Assembly: GCA_021201825.1 (NCBI GenBank)
Contig: JAJQED010000041.1
Coordinates: 62,001-126,000 of the forward strand
Reading direction: 5' to 3'
Length of the DNA stretch: 64,000 nucleotides
DNA from: Alistipes sp.
Lineage (GTDB): Bacteria > Bacteroidota > Bacteroidia > Bacteroidales > Rikenellaceae
The notes beneath the pieces are model-generated. The model was not told where the DNA came from. It made no database searches and worked only from the letters and a program-made list of their open reading frames with translations. Positions 26,117-33,675 of this stretch are shown here, piece after piece. Each line of letters opens with the position of its first letter. Positions within the stretch are counted from its first letter, which is position 1. The translations under genes were made by a program, and so were the position numbers.

Positions 26117-26788
26117 TCAGTTCTTGGCGTATTGCCCGAGCTTATCCACGAACAGTATCTCAATGCGTTTGCCTTTGACGTATATCGTCCCTTCGGCGGC
26201 CATCTCCCCTATAGCCCGGGCGAGGGCGGGCCGGGTCACTCCGAACATCTCGGCCATCTGCTCCTGGGTAAGCGGGTTCACGAAAGTATTGCTCCCGTTC
26301 TTGTCAGCCATATCCAGCAGGTAATTGGCGAACTTACCCTTTATGGTCTTGAATGCCAGATAGGAAACATTGTCGCTGGCCAGTCGGTTCGGGGAGCTTA
26401 TCATCGACAGGAAATTCTCGAGTACCTGCCGCTCGGCGGCCAGCAGATCCGTAAAATTCTCCCGGGGAATATGCACGACGGTCGCAGGAGTGCGGGCCAT
26501 AAGGTTGAAAGGCAGGACGTTGTTCTCGGAATAAAGCAGGGACGGGGTAATAACGGCCGGTGCCGAGATGCGTTCGATCTTAAGGGTGTTGTCCTGCCGG
26601 TCGGTAGTTTCCGCCCGGACGTTCCCCTTTACGGCTATCATCAGCGACGAGTATTTGGCACCTTTGATGGCAAATATCTCCCCGGCCGGATAGGACAGGC
26701 TGCGGAACCCGTAACCGTTAAAAATTGCGGCCAGGCGTAGGCTGTCGATCCCGGCAAAAAGCGAACACTTAAGCAGTCCTTTTTCCAT
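26117..26788 (-). CDS. Crp/Fnr family transcriptional regulator
   Basis: A 223-residue regulator with an N-terminal cyclic-nucleotide-binding-like beta-barrel (about 15-125) and a C-terminal winged helix (LTQEQMAEMFGVTRPALARA near residues 173-192). No N-terminal Cys cluster for an iron-sulfur centre is seen, so it is not an Fnr-type oxygen sensor; the ligand is unknown. A perfect palindrome covers its own promoter (26793-26811), suggesting autoregulation. Confidence 0.87.
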   Translation of the reverse strand: MEKGLLKCSLFAGIDSLRLAAIFNGYGFRSLSYPAGEIFAIKGAKYSSLMIAVKGNVRAETTDRQDNTLKIERISAPAVITPSLLYSENNVLPFNLMARTPATVVHIPRENFTDLLAAERQVLENFLSMISSPNRLASDNVSYLAFKTIKGKFANYLLDMADKNGSNTFVNPLTQEQMAEMFGVTRPALARAIGEMAAEGTIYVKGKRIEILFVDKLGQYAKN

Positions 26789-26792
26789 AAAG

Positions 26793-26841
26793 TTGTAACT
26801 CGATGTTACAAATTTACGAATTTGCTTGGTATTCCGGCAAT
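26793..26841 (-). promoter_or_regulatory. promoter and palindromic operator of the Crp/Fnr gene
   Basis: A perfect dyad TTGTAAC-TCGAT-GTTACAA occupies 26793-26811, just before the ATG. It overlaps the -7 box TAAATTTG on the minus strand (26809-26816); a -33-like ATTG is at 26838-26841, 21 bp away. TGTAAC-N5-GTTACA has the form expected for a Crp/Fnr-family dimer, and its location over the transcription start predicts repression. Confidence 0.65.
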
Positions 26842-26885
26842 GCTTTCTTTAAATGAATGTCAAATGGTTAAGGTTTAATCCCAAA

Positions 26886-27569
26886 TCAACGGAACCCGGC
26901 CCTCTTGAGCGCCCGTTCACCGGTAAGGTCCCGGGTAGCATCTGTGCCGATCCACCTTGCGGTTTTATTCCGGGATAGCATTAACTCTTCCGCCACCCCG
27001 ATTGCTTTGTACCACATTTCCTGGTTCCTTTTGCCCAACTGCCGAAGCGCCCAGTTGACTGCCTTTTTGACGAAATTCCGCTCGTCGGTAGAGGCTTCGA
27101 CGATAAATTCGAAGTAGGGCTCGAATAACTCGTCCGGGGAACTCTTGTCACTTACCGAAAGGGTCGCAATTAGCGCGAAAGCGGCCCGGCGGACAAATTC
27201 TTCCTCCCGTACCGCCCATTCAGCTATCTTATCCCGGGCATGGGGGGAATAACGGAAAACTTTCATACACACCTGGTCGCAAACGTCCCACGAATCGAAC
27301 TCTTCGCACCAGCTGTCCATCATCCCGGGAGTGAACCGCTCCGGCACGGCGACCATAGCCGCCATTATACGGGCTTCGTGGAACCCTGTATCCCAAAGGT
27401 CCAACGCAAGGGCCTGGTCCCGGCCGATCTCCCGGGCCATCGCCGCGAGGTCCGGTGTTGGTATGCCGAATGCGTTTTCGCTGTTGATCCCGAAGCGCTT
27501 CATCCCCTCGATGTTGTTCACGTTGCGGCGGGTTCCCATCCACTCTATTATCTCTTTTATCTTATCCAT
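26886..27569 (-). CDS. AlkD-like DNA alkylation repair protein
   Basis: A 227-residue all-helical HEAT-like repeat protein of the AlkC/AlkD superfamily, DNA glycosylases that excise alkylated purines such as N7- and N3-alkyl adducts. The pattern SWDVCDQVCMKVF, REEEFVRRAAFALIATL and the highly conserved ERNFVKKAVNWALRQLGKRN match the family. It starts 6 bases after the end of the histidine kinase gene, so it may be carried on that transcript. Confidence 0.83.
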   Translation of the reverse strand: MDKIKEIIEWMGTRRNVNNIEGMKRFGINSENAFGIPTPDLAAMAREIGRDQALALDLWDTGFHEARIMAAMVAVPERFTPGMMDSWCEEFDSWDVCDQVCMKVFRYSPHARDKIAEWAVREEEFVRRAAFALIATLSVSDKSSPDELFEPYFEFIVEASTDERNFVKKAVNWALRQLGKRNQEMWYKAIGVAEELMLSRNKTARWIGTDATRDLTGERALKRAGFR

Positions 27570-27575
27570 AGCGTG

Positions 27576-28943
27576 TTATACATGTGGTAGCATGACATTG
27601 AAAACCGTACCCAGTCCCTCCTGCGAAGTCACGGAGAGTTTGCCCCCGTGTAGTTCGATTATCGTCTTGGCAAGCGTTAGGCCTATGCCGTGGCCTTTGG
27701 CCACTCCGCCGGAGGCTCCTCGGTAGAATGCATCGAAGATCCGGGGTTGCTCCTCCCGGGGAATACCGGGGCCGTTGTCGCAAAACCGTATGCTGGCATA
27801 AATGCCGTCATGAGACAGTGTTACACAACTTTGATGGTCTGGGGAATATTTGCAGTTGTTTTCGATCAGGTTCACGAATGCCGTGCTAATCAGGTAGGCA
27901 TTCCCACGCACCGTGATCCAGTTCTCCTCCCCGCTGTCCTGGCTGAAAACGATCTCCACCCCGTAATCCTTATTGGCCCGAATAATCATATTACGGGCAT
28001 CCAGTAAAGCCTCGTCTACCCGCACTTCCCTCATCGAAATCCGAGAAGAATCGCTCCCGGCCCGCGCCAGGTCCAGAAGCCCGGCCGATAGTTTCTCGAT
28101 ATTATGGGCATCCTGCAATGCCCGACCGATGTATTGTTCATACTCGGCAGGTTGTCGCTGCTTTAGCAGGGCTATCTCGAGCTCCGCACGCAGGGCTGAT
28201 AGCGGGGTTCGAAGTTCGTGGGAAATATTAGTAAGGAAATTGCTTTGGGCATCGAACGACCGTTCGAGCCGGTCCAGCATGTCGTTGAAAGCTCCAGCCA
28301 GTTCGCCGAGTTCGTCCCGGGGATTGTCGACCGTCAGCCGCCTGCCGAGCTTGTTCCCGGTTATCGACTCGGCCTCGGCAACGATGTCTTTTACCGGCAA
28401 CAGGGCTTTGCCGGCTATGTAATACCCGGCCAGGTATAACAGGACCAAAGCCAAGAGGAATACCGACAACAGGAATATGCGTATGGAACGCAGATATGCC
28501 AGTCCGTAACCGTCATAGGCGGCCGCGGTAACAATATAGCTTTCGCCCCCGTGTTGGTATACAAGCCCGATTACCTGATGCTGTCCCTCGTAAAACTCCA
28601 TTATCCCCCTCTCGCGGATATCCGACAACATTTGCGGGGTCTCCTTTACGATGTCGATTTCCGAATCGTCATGGTAGATCAGATCGTTTCCGTAGTCATA
28701 TATGGCCACTTCCACCTCGTCGATGGTCTCCCGGTTATTACGGTAGATCTCGTGCATGGTCTCCGCATCGACTTTACCGCTGAAGTAGAGGTCTGCCTTG
28801 GTCACCGCCTCGTCATAGAGGGTCTTATAAAAATGCCTCTCCCGGTTAGCGGACGAAAAGACCGTGACCATGATGACCACCAGGGCGAAGATCGCCGTAG
28901 TGACCAATGTTGACCAGAGCGCGATCTTATTCCTTATTTTCAT
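27576..28943 (-). CDS. two-component sensor histidine kinase
   Basis: An inner-membrane HK of 455 residues. Membrane segments are near residues 8-30 and 150-172, flanking a periplasmic sensor region of about 120 residues, then a HAMP-like linker, the phospho-acceptor box SHELRTPLSALRAE (near 232), and the ATPase boxes IENNCKYSPDH, DNGPGIP and GHGIGLTLA. The start at 28943 (MKIRNKIALWS) overlaps the end of the response regulator by 17 bases, as is usual for co-translated pairs. The signal is unknown. Confidence 0.88.
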   Translation of the reverse strand: MKIRNKIALWSTLVTTAIFALVVIMVTVFSSANRERHFYKTLYDEAVTKADLYFSGKVDAETMHEIYRNNRETIDEVEVAIYDYGNDLIYHDDSEIDIVKETPQMLSDIRERGIMEFYEGQHQVIGLVYQHGGESYIVTAAAYDGYGLAYLRSIRIFLLSVFLLALVLLYLAGYYIAGKALLPVKDIVAEAESITGNKLGRRLTVDNPRDELGELAGAFNDMLDRLERSFDAQSNFLTNISHELRTPLSALRAELEIALLKQRQPAEYEQYIGRALQDAHNIEKLSAGLLDLARAGSDSSRISMREVRVDEALLDARNMIIRANKDYGVEIVFSQDSGEENWITVRGNAYLISTAFVNLIENNCKYSPDHQSCVTLSHDGIYASIRFCDNGPGIPREEQPRIFDAFYRGASGGVAKGHGIGLTLAKTIIELHGGKLSVTSQEGLGTVFNVMLPHV

Positions 28944-29625
28944 ATTTGCTCGAGAGGATAAACCCAACGCCGGGTTTGGTATGGATAAGTTTGGTGCCGA
29001 AGTCCCGGTCTACCTTTTTCCGGAGATAGTTTATATAAACGTCTATAAAATTGGTTCCCGTATCGAACGTCGTACCCCATACTTTCTCGGCGATCTCCGA
29101 CCGGGGCAGTATCCTCTCCGGGTTGCGGACCATATACAGGAGCAGGTTGAATTCCTTTGGTGTCAGCCGTAACTGCTGGCCGTTCCGGGTAACGGAATTG
29201 GTACGCAGGTCGATATGGATGGCGTGGTAAGAAACTTCCTCTTTTTTGGTCATTGCAGGATTCTCGCTTCGTTTCATCAGCAATCCCACCCGCACGTTCA
29301 GCTCGCGTATGTCGAACGGTTTGACCATATAATCGTCCGCCCCCGCGTCGAATCCTTCCAGTTTGTCGTCCGTAGCGCCGAGTGCGGTAAGCATTATCAC
29401 GGGAATATCGCCGTGCCTTTTACGGATCCCGGCTATGGCTTCAAAGCCGTTCATACCCGGGAGCATCACGTCGCATATCACGATATCGAAACCCGTAGTT
29501 TCGAGTATCGAAAGGCCCTCTTCCGCGCTCGCGGCAGATACTGCCCGGTGTCCGAACTCCCCCAGACCCCGTACGATAGTCTCCGCCACCCGGCTTTCGT
29601 CCTCGATTACCAGTATATCAAACAT
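28927..29625 (-). CDS. OmpR-family response regulator
   Basis: A 232-residue response regulator partnered with the downstream kinase. The receiver domain has the acidic pair in VIEDES, the phospho-acceptor D52 in VICDVMLPGMNG, and the late lysine in YMVKPFD. The C-terminal winged helix (from about 130) reads LTPKEFNLLLYMVRNPERIL and TNFIDVYINYLRKKVD. It is the first gene of the pair, and the -7 box TATTTTTG lies about 52 bases before its start. Confidence 0.92.
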   Translation of the reverse strand: MFDILVIEDESRVAETIVRGLGEFGHRAVSAASAEEGLSILETTGFDIVICDVMLPGMNGFEAIAGIRKRHGDIPVIMLTALGATDDKLEGFDAGADDYMVKPFDIRELNVRVGLLMKRSENPAMTKKEEVSYHAIHIDLRTNSVTRNGQQLRLTPKEFNLLLYMVRNPERILPRSEIAEKVWGTTFDTGTNFIDVYINYLRKKVDRDFGTKLIHTKPGVGFILSSKYENKE

Positions 29626-29676
29626 AAACTTGGACCGTTATTTTGACATTACAGGCAAAGAAACTCCTGCAGAGAT

Positions 29677-29684
29677 CAAAAATA
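29677..29684 (-). promoter_or_regulatory. -7 box of the two-component operon
   Basis: TATTTTTG on the minus strand matches TAnnTTTG; no TTTG at the expected -33 position. Confidence 0.4.
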
Positions 29685-29743
29685 GCGATCCAAGCCTTTA
29701 AATCCGAATTACCCGCGATAATTCTAACGGAATTCTAATATAC

Positions 29744-31762
29744 TTAGATTTCCACCGGTATTGTGAACCTTACCCTTACGGTTTCTCCCGTCTGTTTACC
29801 CGGTGTCCAAGCAGGTGATCTTTCCAGTGCCTGCATAACTGCATCGATGGCTTCTTTAGGCTGGGTGGCAGAGATCTTTATGTCATTTAAACTGCCGTCT
29901 TTTTCGATTACGAAAGAGACCGAGAGTTTCCCGTCCGCAAGAAACTTATCCCTATCGGCATTTAGTTCTTTATGCAGCCAATCGACGAACTCGGGAAGCC
30001 CCCCGTTCTGGAATTTGGGCATCTGCTCGACAGTGATGAACGGCTCGTCTTCAGCCGGTTGTTTTTCCGTGATAAGAAAGCCTTCGTAAACTTTTTTTGC
30101 CTCCTGTCCGTTATCTGTTTTAACTTTTATACGCAGTTCTGCAGAACCGGTTTCTTCCTCAGTCGCTTCACCGCCCACTTTGGTTTCGATAACGATCACA
30201 TCCTGAAAGGAATCGAAAGCCTCCTGTGCGGCCTCCCCTTTCAATACCGTGATCGATTCTATCTTATCGGCTTCGTTAAGTGTATTTATTAGCTTCTGAA
30301 TATCATTATCTACATCGATCCGGTTACCATCGACTACAATAACCGGTTCAATTCCACAATTCACGTCCAGAACGGTTTTGGTCGACACTTCAATTTTTTG
30401 CTGACGAACGGCATTGTTACTCTTTTCTTCGCTATTCTCTTTTCGCTTAGCATAACCGACGACATGAATTTTTTCAGATGGGTCCGCCTGCGTGGTATTG
30501 ACAATAACGGCATGGTTCCGTCCGTAAATCTCCTGGGCCGATTTTTCATTCAGTATCGAGATATTTTCGATAACAGCCGGGTCCAGTTTGACAAATTCCT
30601 CTTTTGTTATCTCTTTGCCGTCAAGGATAATGATAAGGTCGTCCGAATCCGGCAAATCGTTTAAAAAACTGCTGCCGGACTGTGGAGTACTTCGTGTTGT
30701 TACCAATATAAGGCCGCTTGCGGTTTCATCTTTCCCGTATTCTTCCATGATCTCGCTGTCCGAGGTCATGTCAATTTTTTCTATTAGCTCAGGGTCGAGC
30801 TTCTCGACATCCTGTCGGGTAACTTCTTTCTTGTCGATAAAATAGTAAAGCCCACCCGTATTATCCTGTACGGACACCGACTCGTCGGTAAAGATATATA
30901 CTGCGTCTTTCTCAGTGAAGCTGAAAAGCAGGAGCATTCCCGCCAGAAGCGGCAGGATAGATATGGCCCGCAGGGTCATTCCCCGGACCGGTTTCGGTTT
31001 TTCCATCATGATCAGTCGTTTTTGGGTTTTGGAGGCAAGTCCGCTGGAAATTTCCGGATTATAACCGAGCAGTTGCCTGAAAAGAAGGTTTTGGTAATTG
31101 GTGATGTTATGGCCCTGGCGGATGACCTGGTCATCGGCCTGGTATTCGTGTACCTGTTCGAGGGTCCTGCGCATGATCCATACGAACGGGTTGAACCATA
31201 ACACCGCCTTGATCACTTCCATCAGGAGAAGTTCCACGCTGTGGTTATTCGAAGCGTGGGTCGCCTCATGGAGTAATATCTGTTCTTTTTCCTGTTCCGG
31301 GAGTCCGGTCGGGATAAAGATACGGTGCATAAAGGTGAACGGGGTGGCTATCTTTCCGCTTTCGTGAATTTTCAGGCGGCCATACCGGGACACTCGGGTC
31401 CCGCGTGTATATTTCCCGATGCGAATGACCTGCATAATAATTCTGGCGATAAAGAACAGTACGGGAACAAGATAAAAGTACGGCATTAAGTCCATGGGGT
31501 TGAGGGCGGCAACCTGTTGCTCTACGGCGTCGATAACCATATAGGATTCAGTGGTCGCGGTGAAAACCGGTACCTCGACGACAGCCCCGGGAAATATCTT
31601 GAATTCCAACAGCGGTATTGCCGAGGCGAGCATGGTGCCGCCGATCAGATAGCTCCTGCAAAGCAGGTAGCCCGTTTTCCCCTCAAGCACGAGTTTATAG
31701 AAAAAATAAACGAGCCCGGTGCAAATTACCGCCTGTAATGCGTATGTGAAGTATGTTAACAT
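29744..31762 (-). CDS. M56 metalloprotease with TonB-plug-like repeats and a TonB C-terminal domain
   Basis: A 672-residue BlaR1-like membrane protease. The N-terminal 280 residues hold four hydrophobic segments and the zinc motif HEATH (165-169) with EYQAD near 206-210. The region after the last membrane segment has three copies of a TonB-dependent-receptor-plug-like unit (about 304-357, 374-424 and 472-527), each with an I-D-G or D-K-K start, a DPxxIExI core and an x-YG-x-V-I-x-T end. Residues about 575-672 are a TonB C-terminal domain (EQMPKFQNGGLPEFVDWL, later RFTIPVEI). It follows the BlaI-type gene after 12 bases. The combination occurs in Bacteroidota; its signal is unknown. Confidence 0.82.
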   Translation of the reverse strand: MLTYFTYALQAVICTGLVYFFYKLVLEGKTGYLLCRSYLIGGTMLASAIPLLEFKIFPGAVVEVPVFTATTESYMVIDAVEQQVAALNPMDLMPYFYLVPVLFFIARIIMQVIRIGKYTRGTRVSRYGRLKIHESGKIATPFTFMHRIFIPTGLPEQEKEQILLHEATHASNNHSVELLLMEVIKAVLWFNPFVWIMRRTLEQVHEYQADDQVIRQGHNITNYQNLLFRQLLGYNPEISSGLASKTQKRLIMMEKPKPVRGMTLRAISILPLLAGMLLLFSFTEKDAVYIFTDESVSVQDNTGGLYYFIDKKEVTRQDVEKLDPELIEKIDMTSDSEIMEEYGKDETASGLILVTTRSTPQSGSSFLNDLPDSDDLIIILDGKEITKEEFVKLDPAVIENISILNEKSAQEIYGRNHAVIVNTTQADPSEKIHVVGYAKRKENSEEKSNNAVRQQKIEVSTKTVLDVNCGIEPVIVVDGNRIDVDNDIQKLINTLNEADKIESITVLKGEAAQEAFDSFQDVIVIETKVGGEATEEETGSAELRIKVKTDNGQEAKKVYEGFLITEKQPAEDEPFITVEQMPKFQNGGLPEFVDWLHKELNADRDKFLADGKLSVSFVIEKDGSLNDIKISATQPKEAIDAVMQALERSPAWTPGKQTGETVRVRFTIPVEI

Positions 31763-31774
31763 AACTATCCGGTA

Positions 31775-32164
31775 TTAATTGTTGCGCATTTTCCCTTCCT
31801 GCAGTATCCGTATAATATCGTCTATCTCCCTGACGGACAGTTTTTCCCTCCGGCTGAAAAAGGAAACCATACTGGGCAGTGAGTTGTCGAAGAAATTGCT
31901 GAGTACCGAATTCATATATTTATCCGTATAATCGCTCCGGCTGATCAGGGGGTAGTACCGGTGGCTCTTGCCGAAAGATTCATGGGAGACGAACCCCTTT
32001 TTTTCGAGGATCCGCACGATGGTCGAGACGGTGTTGTAAGCCGGTTTCGGGCTTTCCATCCTGTCGATTATGTCGTTCACGAATCCCCGTTCCAGGTCCC
32101 AAAGAATCTGCATGACCTGTAATTCCGCCCGGGTAAGTTCCTTGTCGTTTGCCGTGTTTTTCAT
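31775..32164 (-). CDS. BlaI/MecI/CopY family repressor (second copy)
   Basis: A winged-helix repressor of 129 residues, paired with the M56 protease downstream. It reads LTRAELQVMQILWDLERG, then KPAYNTVSTIVRILEKKGF (recognition helix) and a dimerisation tail with SNFFDNSLPSMVSFF. I begin at ATG 32164; two upstream ATGs (32176, 32188) exist but would run into the promoter at 32186-32216. It is clearly paralogous to the repressor at 6366-6737, with a different operator sequence. Confidence 0.86.
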   Translation of the reverse strand: MKNTANDKELTRAELQVMQILWDLERGFVNDIIDRMESPKPAYNTVSTIVRILEKKGFVSHESFGKSHRYYPLISRSDYTDKYMNSVLSNFFDNSLPSMVSFFSRREKLSVREIDDIIRILQEGKMRNN

Positions 32165-32185
32165 ATCTGGAATCATGTCTACAGG

Positions 32186-32230
32186 CAAATGTAAAACTAA
32201 AAAATTAGTTTACAAACTAAATATTTAGTT
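32186..32230 (-). promoter_or_regulatory. promoter with tandem palindromic operators of the second BlaI system
   Basis: On the minus strand: -33 TTTG (32213-32216), a 19-bp spacer and -7 box TACATTTG (32186-32193). Two dyads with identical half-sites follow the same 6-4-6 pattern: AACTAA-AAAA-TTAGTT (32195-32210) fills the spacer and the perfect palindrome AACTAAATATTTAGTT (32215-32230) covers the -33. Their centres are 20 bp apart, two helical turns. Confidence 0.8.
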
Positions 32231-32269
32231 TTTTTGAGGAATTTTTTTTTGCCCACGGTGGGAAACCCT

Positions 32270-33340
32270 TTAGAACCATTTGTTGCGCTTCATAAATTCC
32301 CAGGTCCATACCCCGGTAAGGAACAGCGCTATAAGGGCCAGCGGGTAGCCGAATTCCAGGTCCAGTTCGGGCATATATTTAAAGTTCATGCCCCATAAGC
32401 CTACAAGGAACGTGATCGGGATGAAAAGAGTTGAGACGATCGTAAGCCTTTTCATTATGGCGTTCGTACGGAATTCGTTGTTCGCGGCATACATGTCGCG
32501 CATGGAGGTTAGCATATCGCTGCAATTGACGGCCGTCAGTATGATAAGGTCCAACTGGTTGGAGAGTTCATCCACGATCTGCATCATCGACTCGTCGCTT
32601 ACCACGGCATCGCTTTGCGCAAAGTTGGTGAACTCCCTGTGCAGCGGGGTATTGTTCTTATGGAGAATGAGCGTTGCGTGGCGGCACTGTTGTATCTTAC
32701 GGCCGGCATTGTCATTTTTGAGGGTTTCTAAAAGTTCGTCGTCGAGTTTTTCCAGCATATCCTCTACTTTCAGGGCTGTCTCGATGGTAACCGAGAAAAC
32801 TGCGTTCATCAGGAAAGAAACCAGCATGGTGGTATTCGAAGACCGTATCCCCATCACATCTTTTACGATTGAATTTTCCACGGGGACAAAGAGGTCCTTT
32901 TCCCGCTTCTCACGGAACGTGATTACGAAATTGTCCCGGGACAATACTGCTATATGTTCGGAAGATACGTCCCGCTTTTTTTCGAAATAACAGGCACGCA
33001 TTATTATTATAAGCCGGTCGTTCGACAGGTCGATCTTGGCCGCATGCAGGGGGGTAAGCACCGGTTTGCAGTCCACGGGCGGGAATCCCATGGTTTCTAT
33101 CAGCCGTGTTATAACGGCACTGTCGGCCAATCCCGACACGTGTATCCAGTTAATATAGCCCTCCTTTGCCAACCGCCCGAAGTCTTCCGTTCCGGTATAT
33201 ACCTCCTCTTTCTCGATCTTCTCCCGGTTATATCGTATGACGCTGATTTCGGTCGGTTGCCGGTAGCGGCCGTAATACCGGTAGCTGTCCGAAAACAAAT
33301 GATATTGAGCTTTGTCCCTCGGCAATTTCTCACTTCCCAT
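32270..33340 (-). CDS. corA: CorA family magnesium/cobalt transporter
   Basis: A pentameric Mg2+/Co2+ channel in the inner membrane, 356 residues. The selectivity motif GMN is in FLVGLWGMNFKYMPELD at the end of the first of two C-terminal membrane helices, followed by the second helix and a basic C-terminus (KRNKWF). The long N-terminal cytoplasmic domain fits the family. I start at ATG 33340; the frame extends to 33436, but that extra part is not CorA-like. Confidence 0.9.
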   Translation of the reverse strand: MGSEKLPRDKAQYHLFSDSYRYYGRYRQPTEISVIRYNREKIEKEEVYTGTEDFGRLAKEGYINWIHVSGLADSAVITRLIETMGFPPVDCKPVLTPLHAAKIDLSNDRLIIIMRACYFEKKRDVSSEHIAVLSRDNFVITFREKREKDLFVPVENSIVKDVMGIRSSNTTMLVSFLMNAVFSVTIETALKVEDMLEKLDDELLETLKNDNAGRKIQQCRHATLILHKNNTPLHREFTNFAQSDAVVSDESMMQIVDELSNQLDLIILTAVNCSDMLTSMRDMYAANNEFRTNAIMKRLTIVSTLFIPITFLVGLWGMNFKYMPELDLEFGYPLALIALFLTGVWTWEFMKRNKWF

Positions 33341-33675
33341 GGTCGATCTTTCAAACGGCGATCTGAGTTCTCCCCGTCGGGTAGAACCGTCCGTTGCTTT
33401 AATAATTCGTTCGATGGGAATGCAATAACCTTGCAAGACGGGCCGGAAAGGTTCCTTTCTCCTTTACCGGCCCGGCTATTTCGGATGGGGAGGGGGTGTT
33501 AATCCCCTGTATCGAACATTTTCTTTTCCAGGTCATAGCCGAGAATCTGATTGTAAGTAAGCAGGATAATCTTAAAGCCGAGTATTTGTTTTCTTCGTTC
33601 GGGCCTAAGATAATATCTTTATGCTAATCCCATATTAACGGCAGGGGTCGTCTCGTTACGTTTAGCCGTGTCTTT
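33341..33675 (-). other. intergenic between glpD and corA, with a 39-codon frame lacking a start
   Basis: A long GC-rich dyad (about 33447-33476; GGGCCGG paired with CCGGCCC) lies near corA but lacks a T tract. On the minus strand 33499-33618 is an open stretch of 39 codons with protein-like composition (KIILLTYNQILGYDLEKKMF), preceded in frame by ATG GGA TTA GCA TAA. It has no usable start and may be a gene remnant or chance. No other gene is seen. Confidence 0.3.

Noticed and set aside
33447-33476. GC-rich dyad upstream of corA as a glpD terminator
   Set aside because: Strong stem but no T tract on either strand, and about 200 bases from glpD; function left open.
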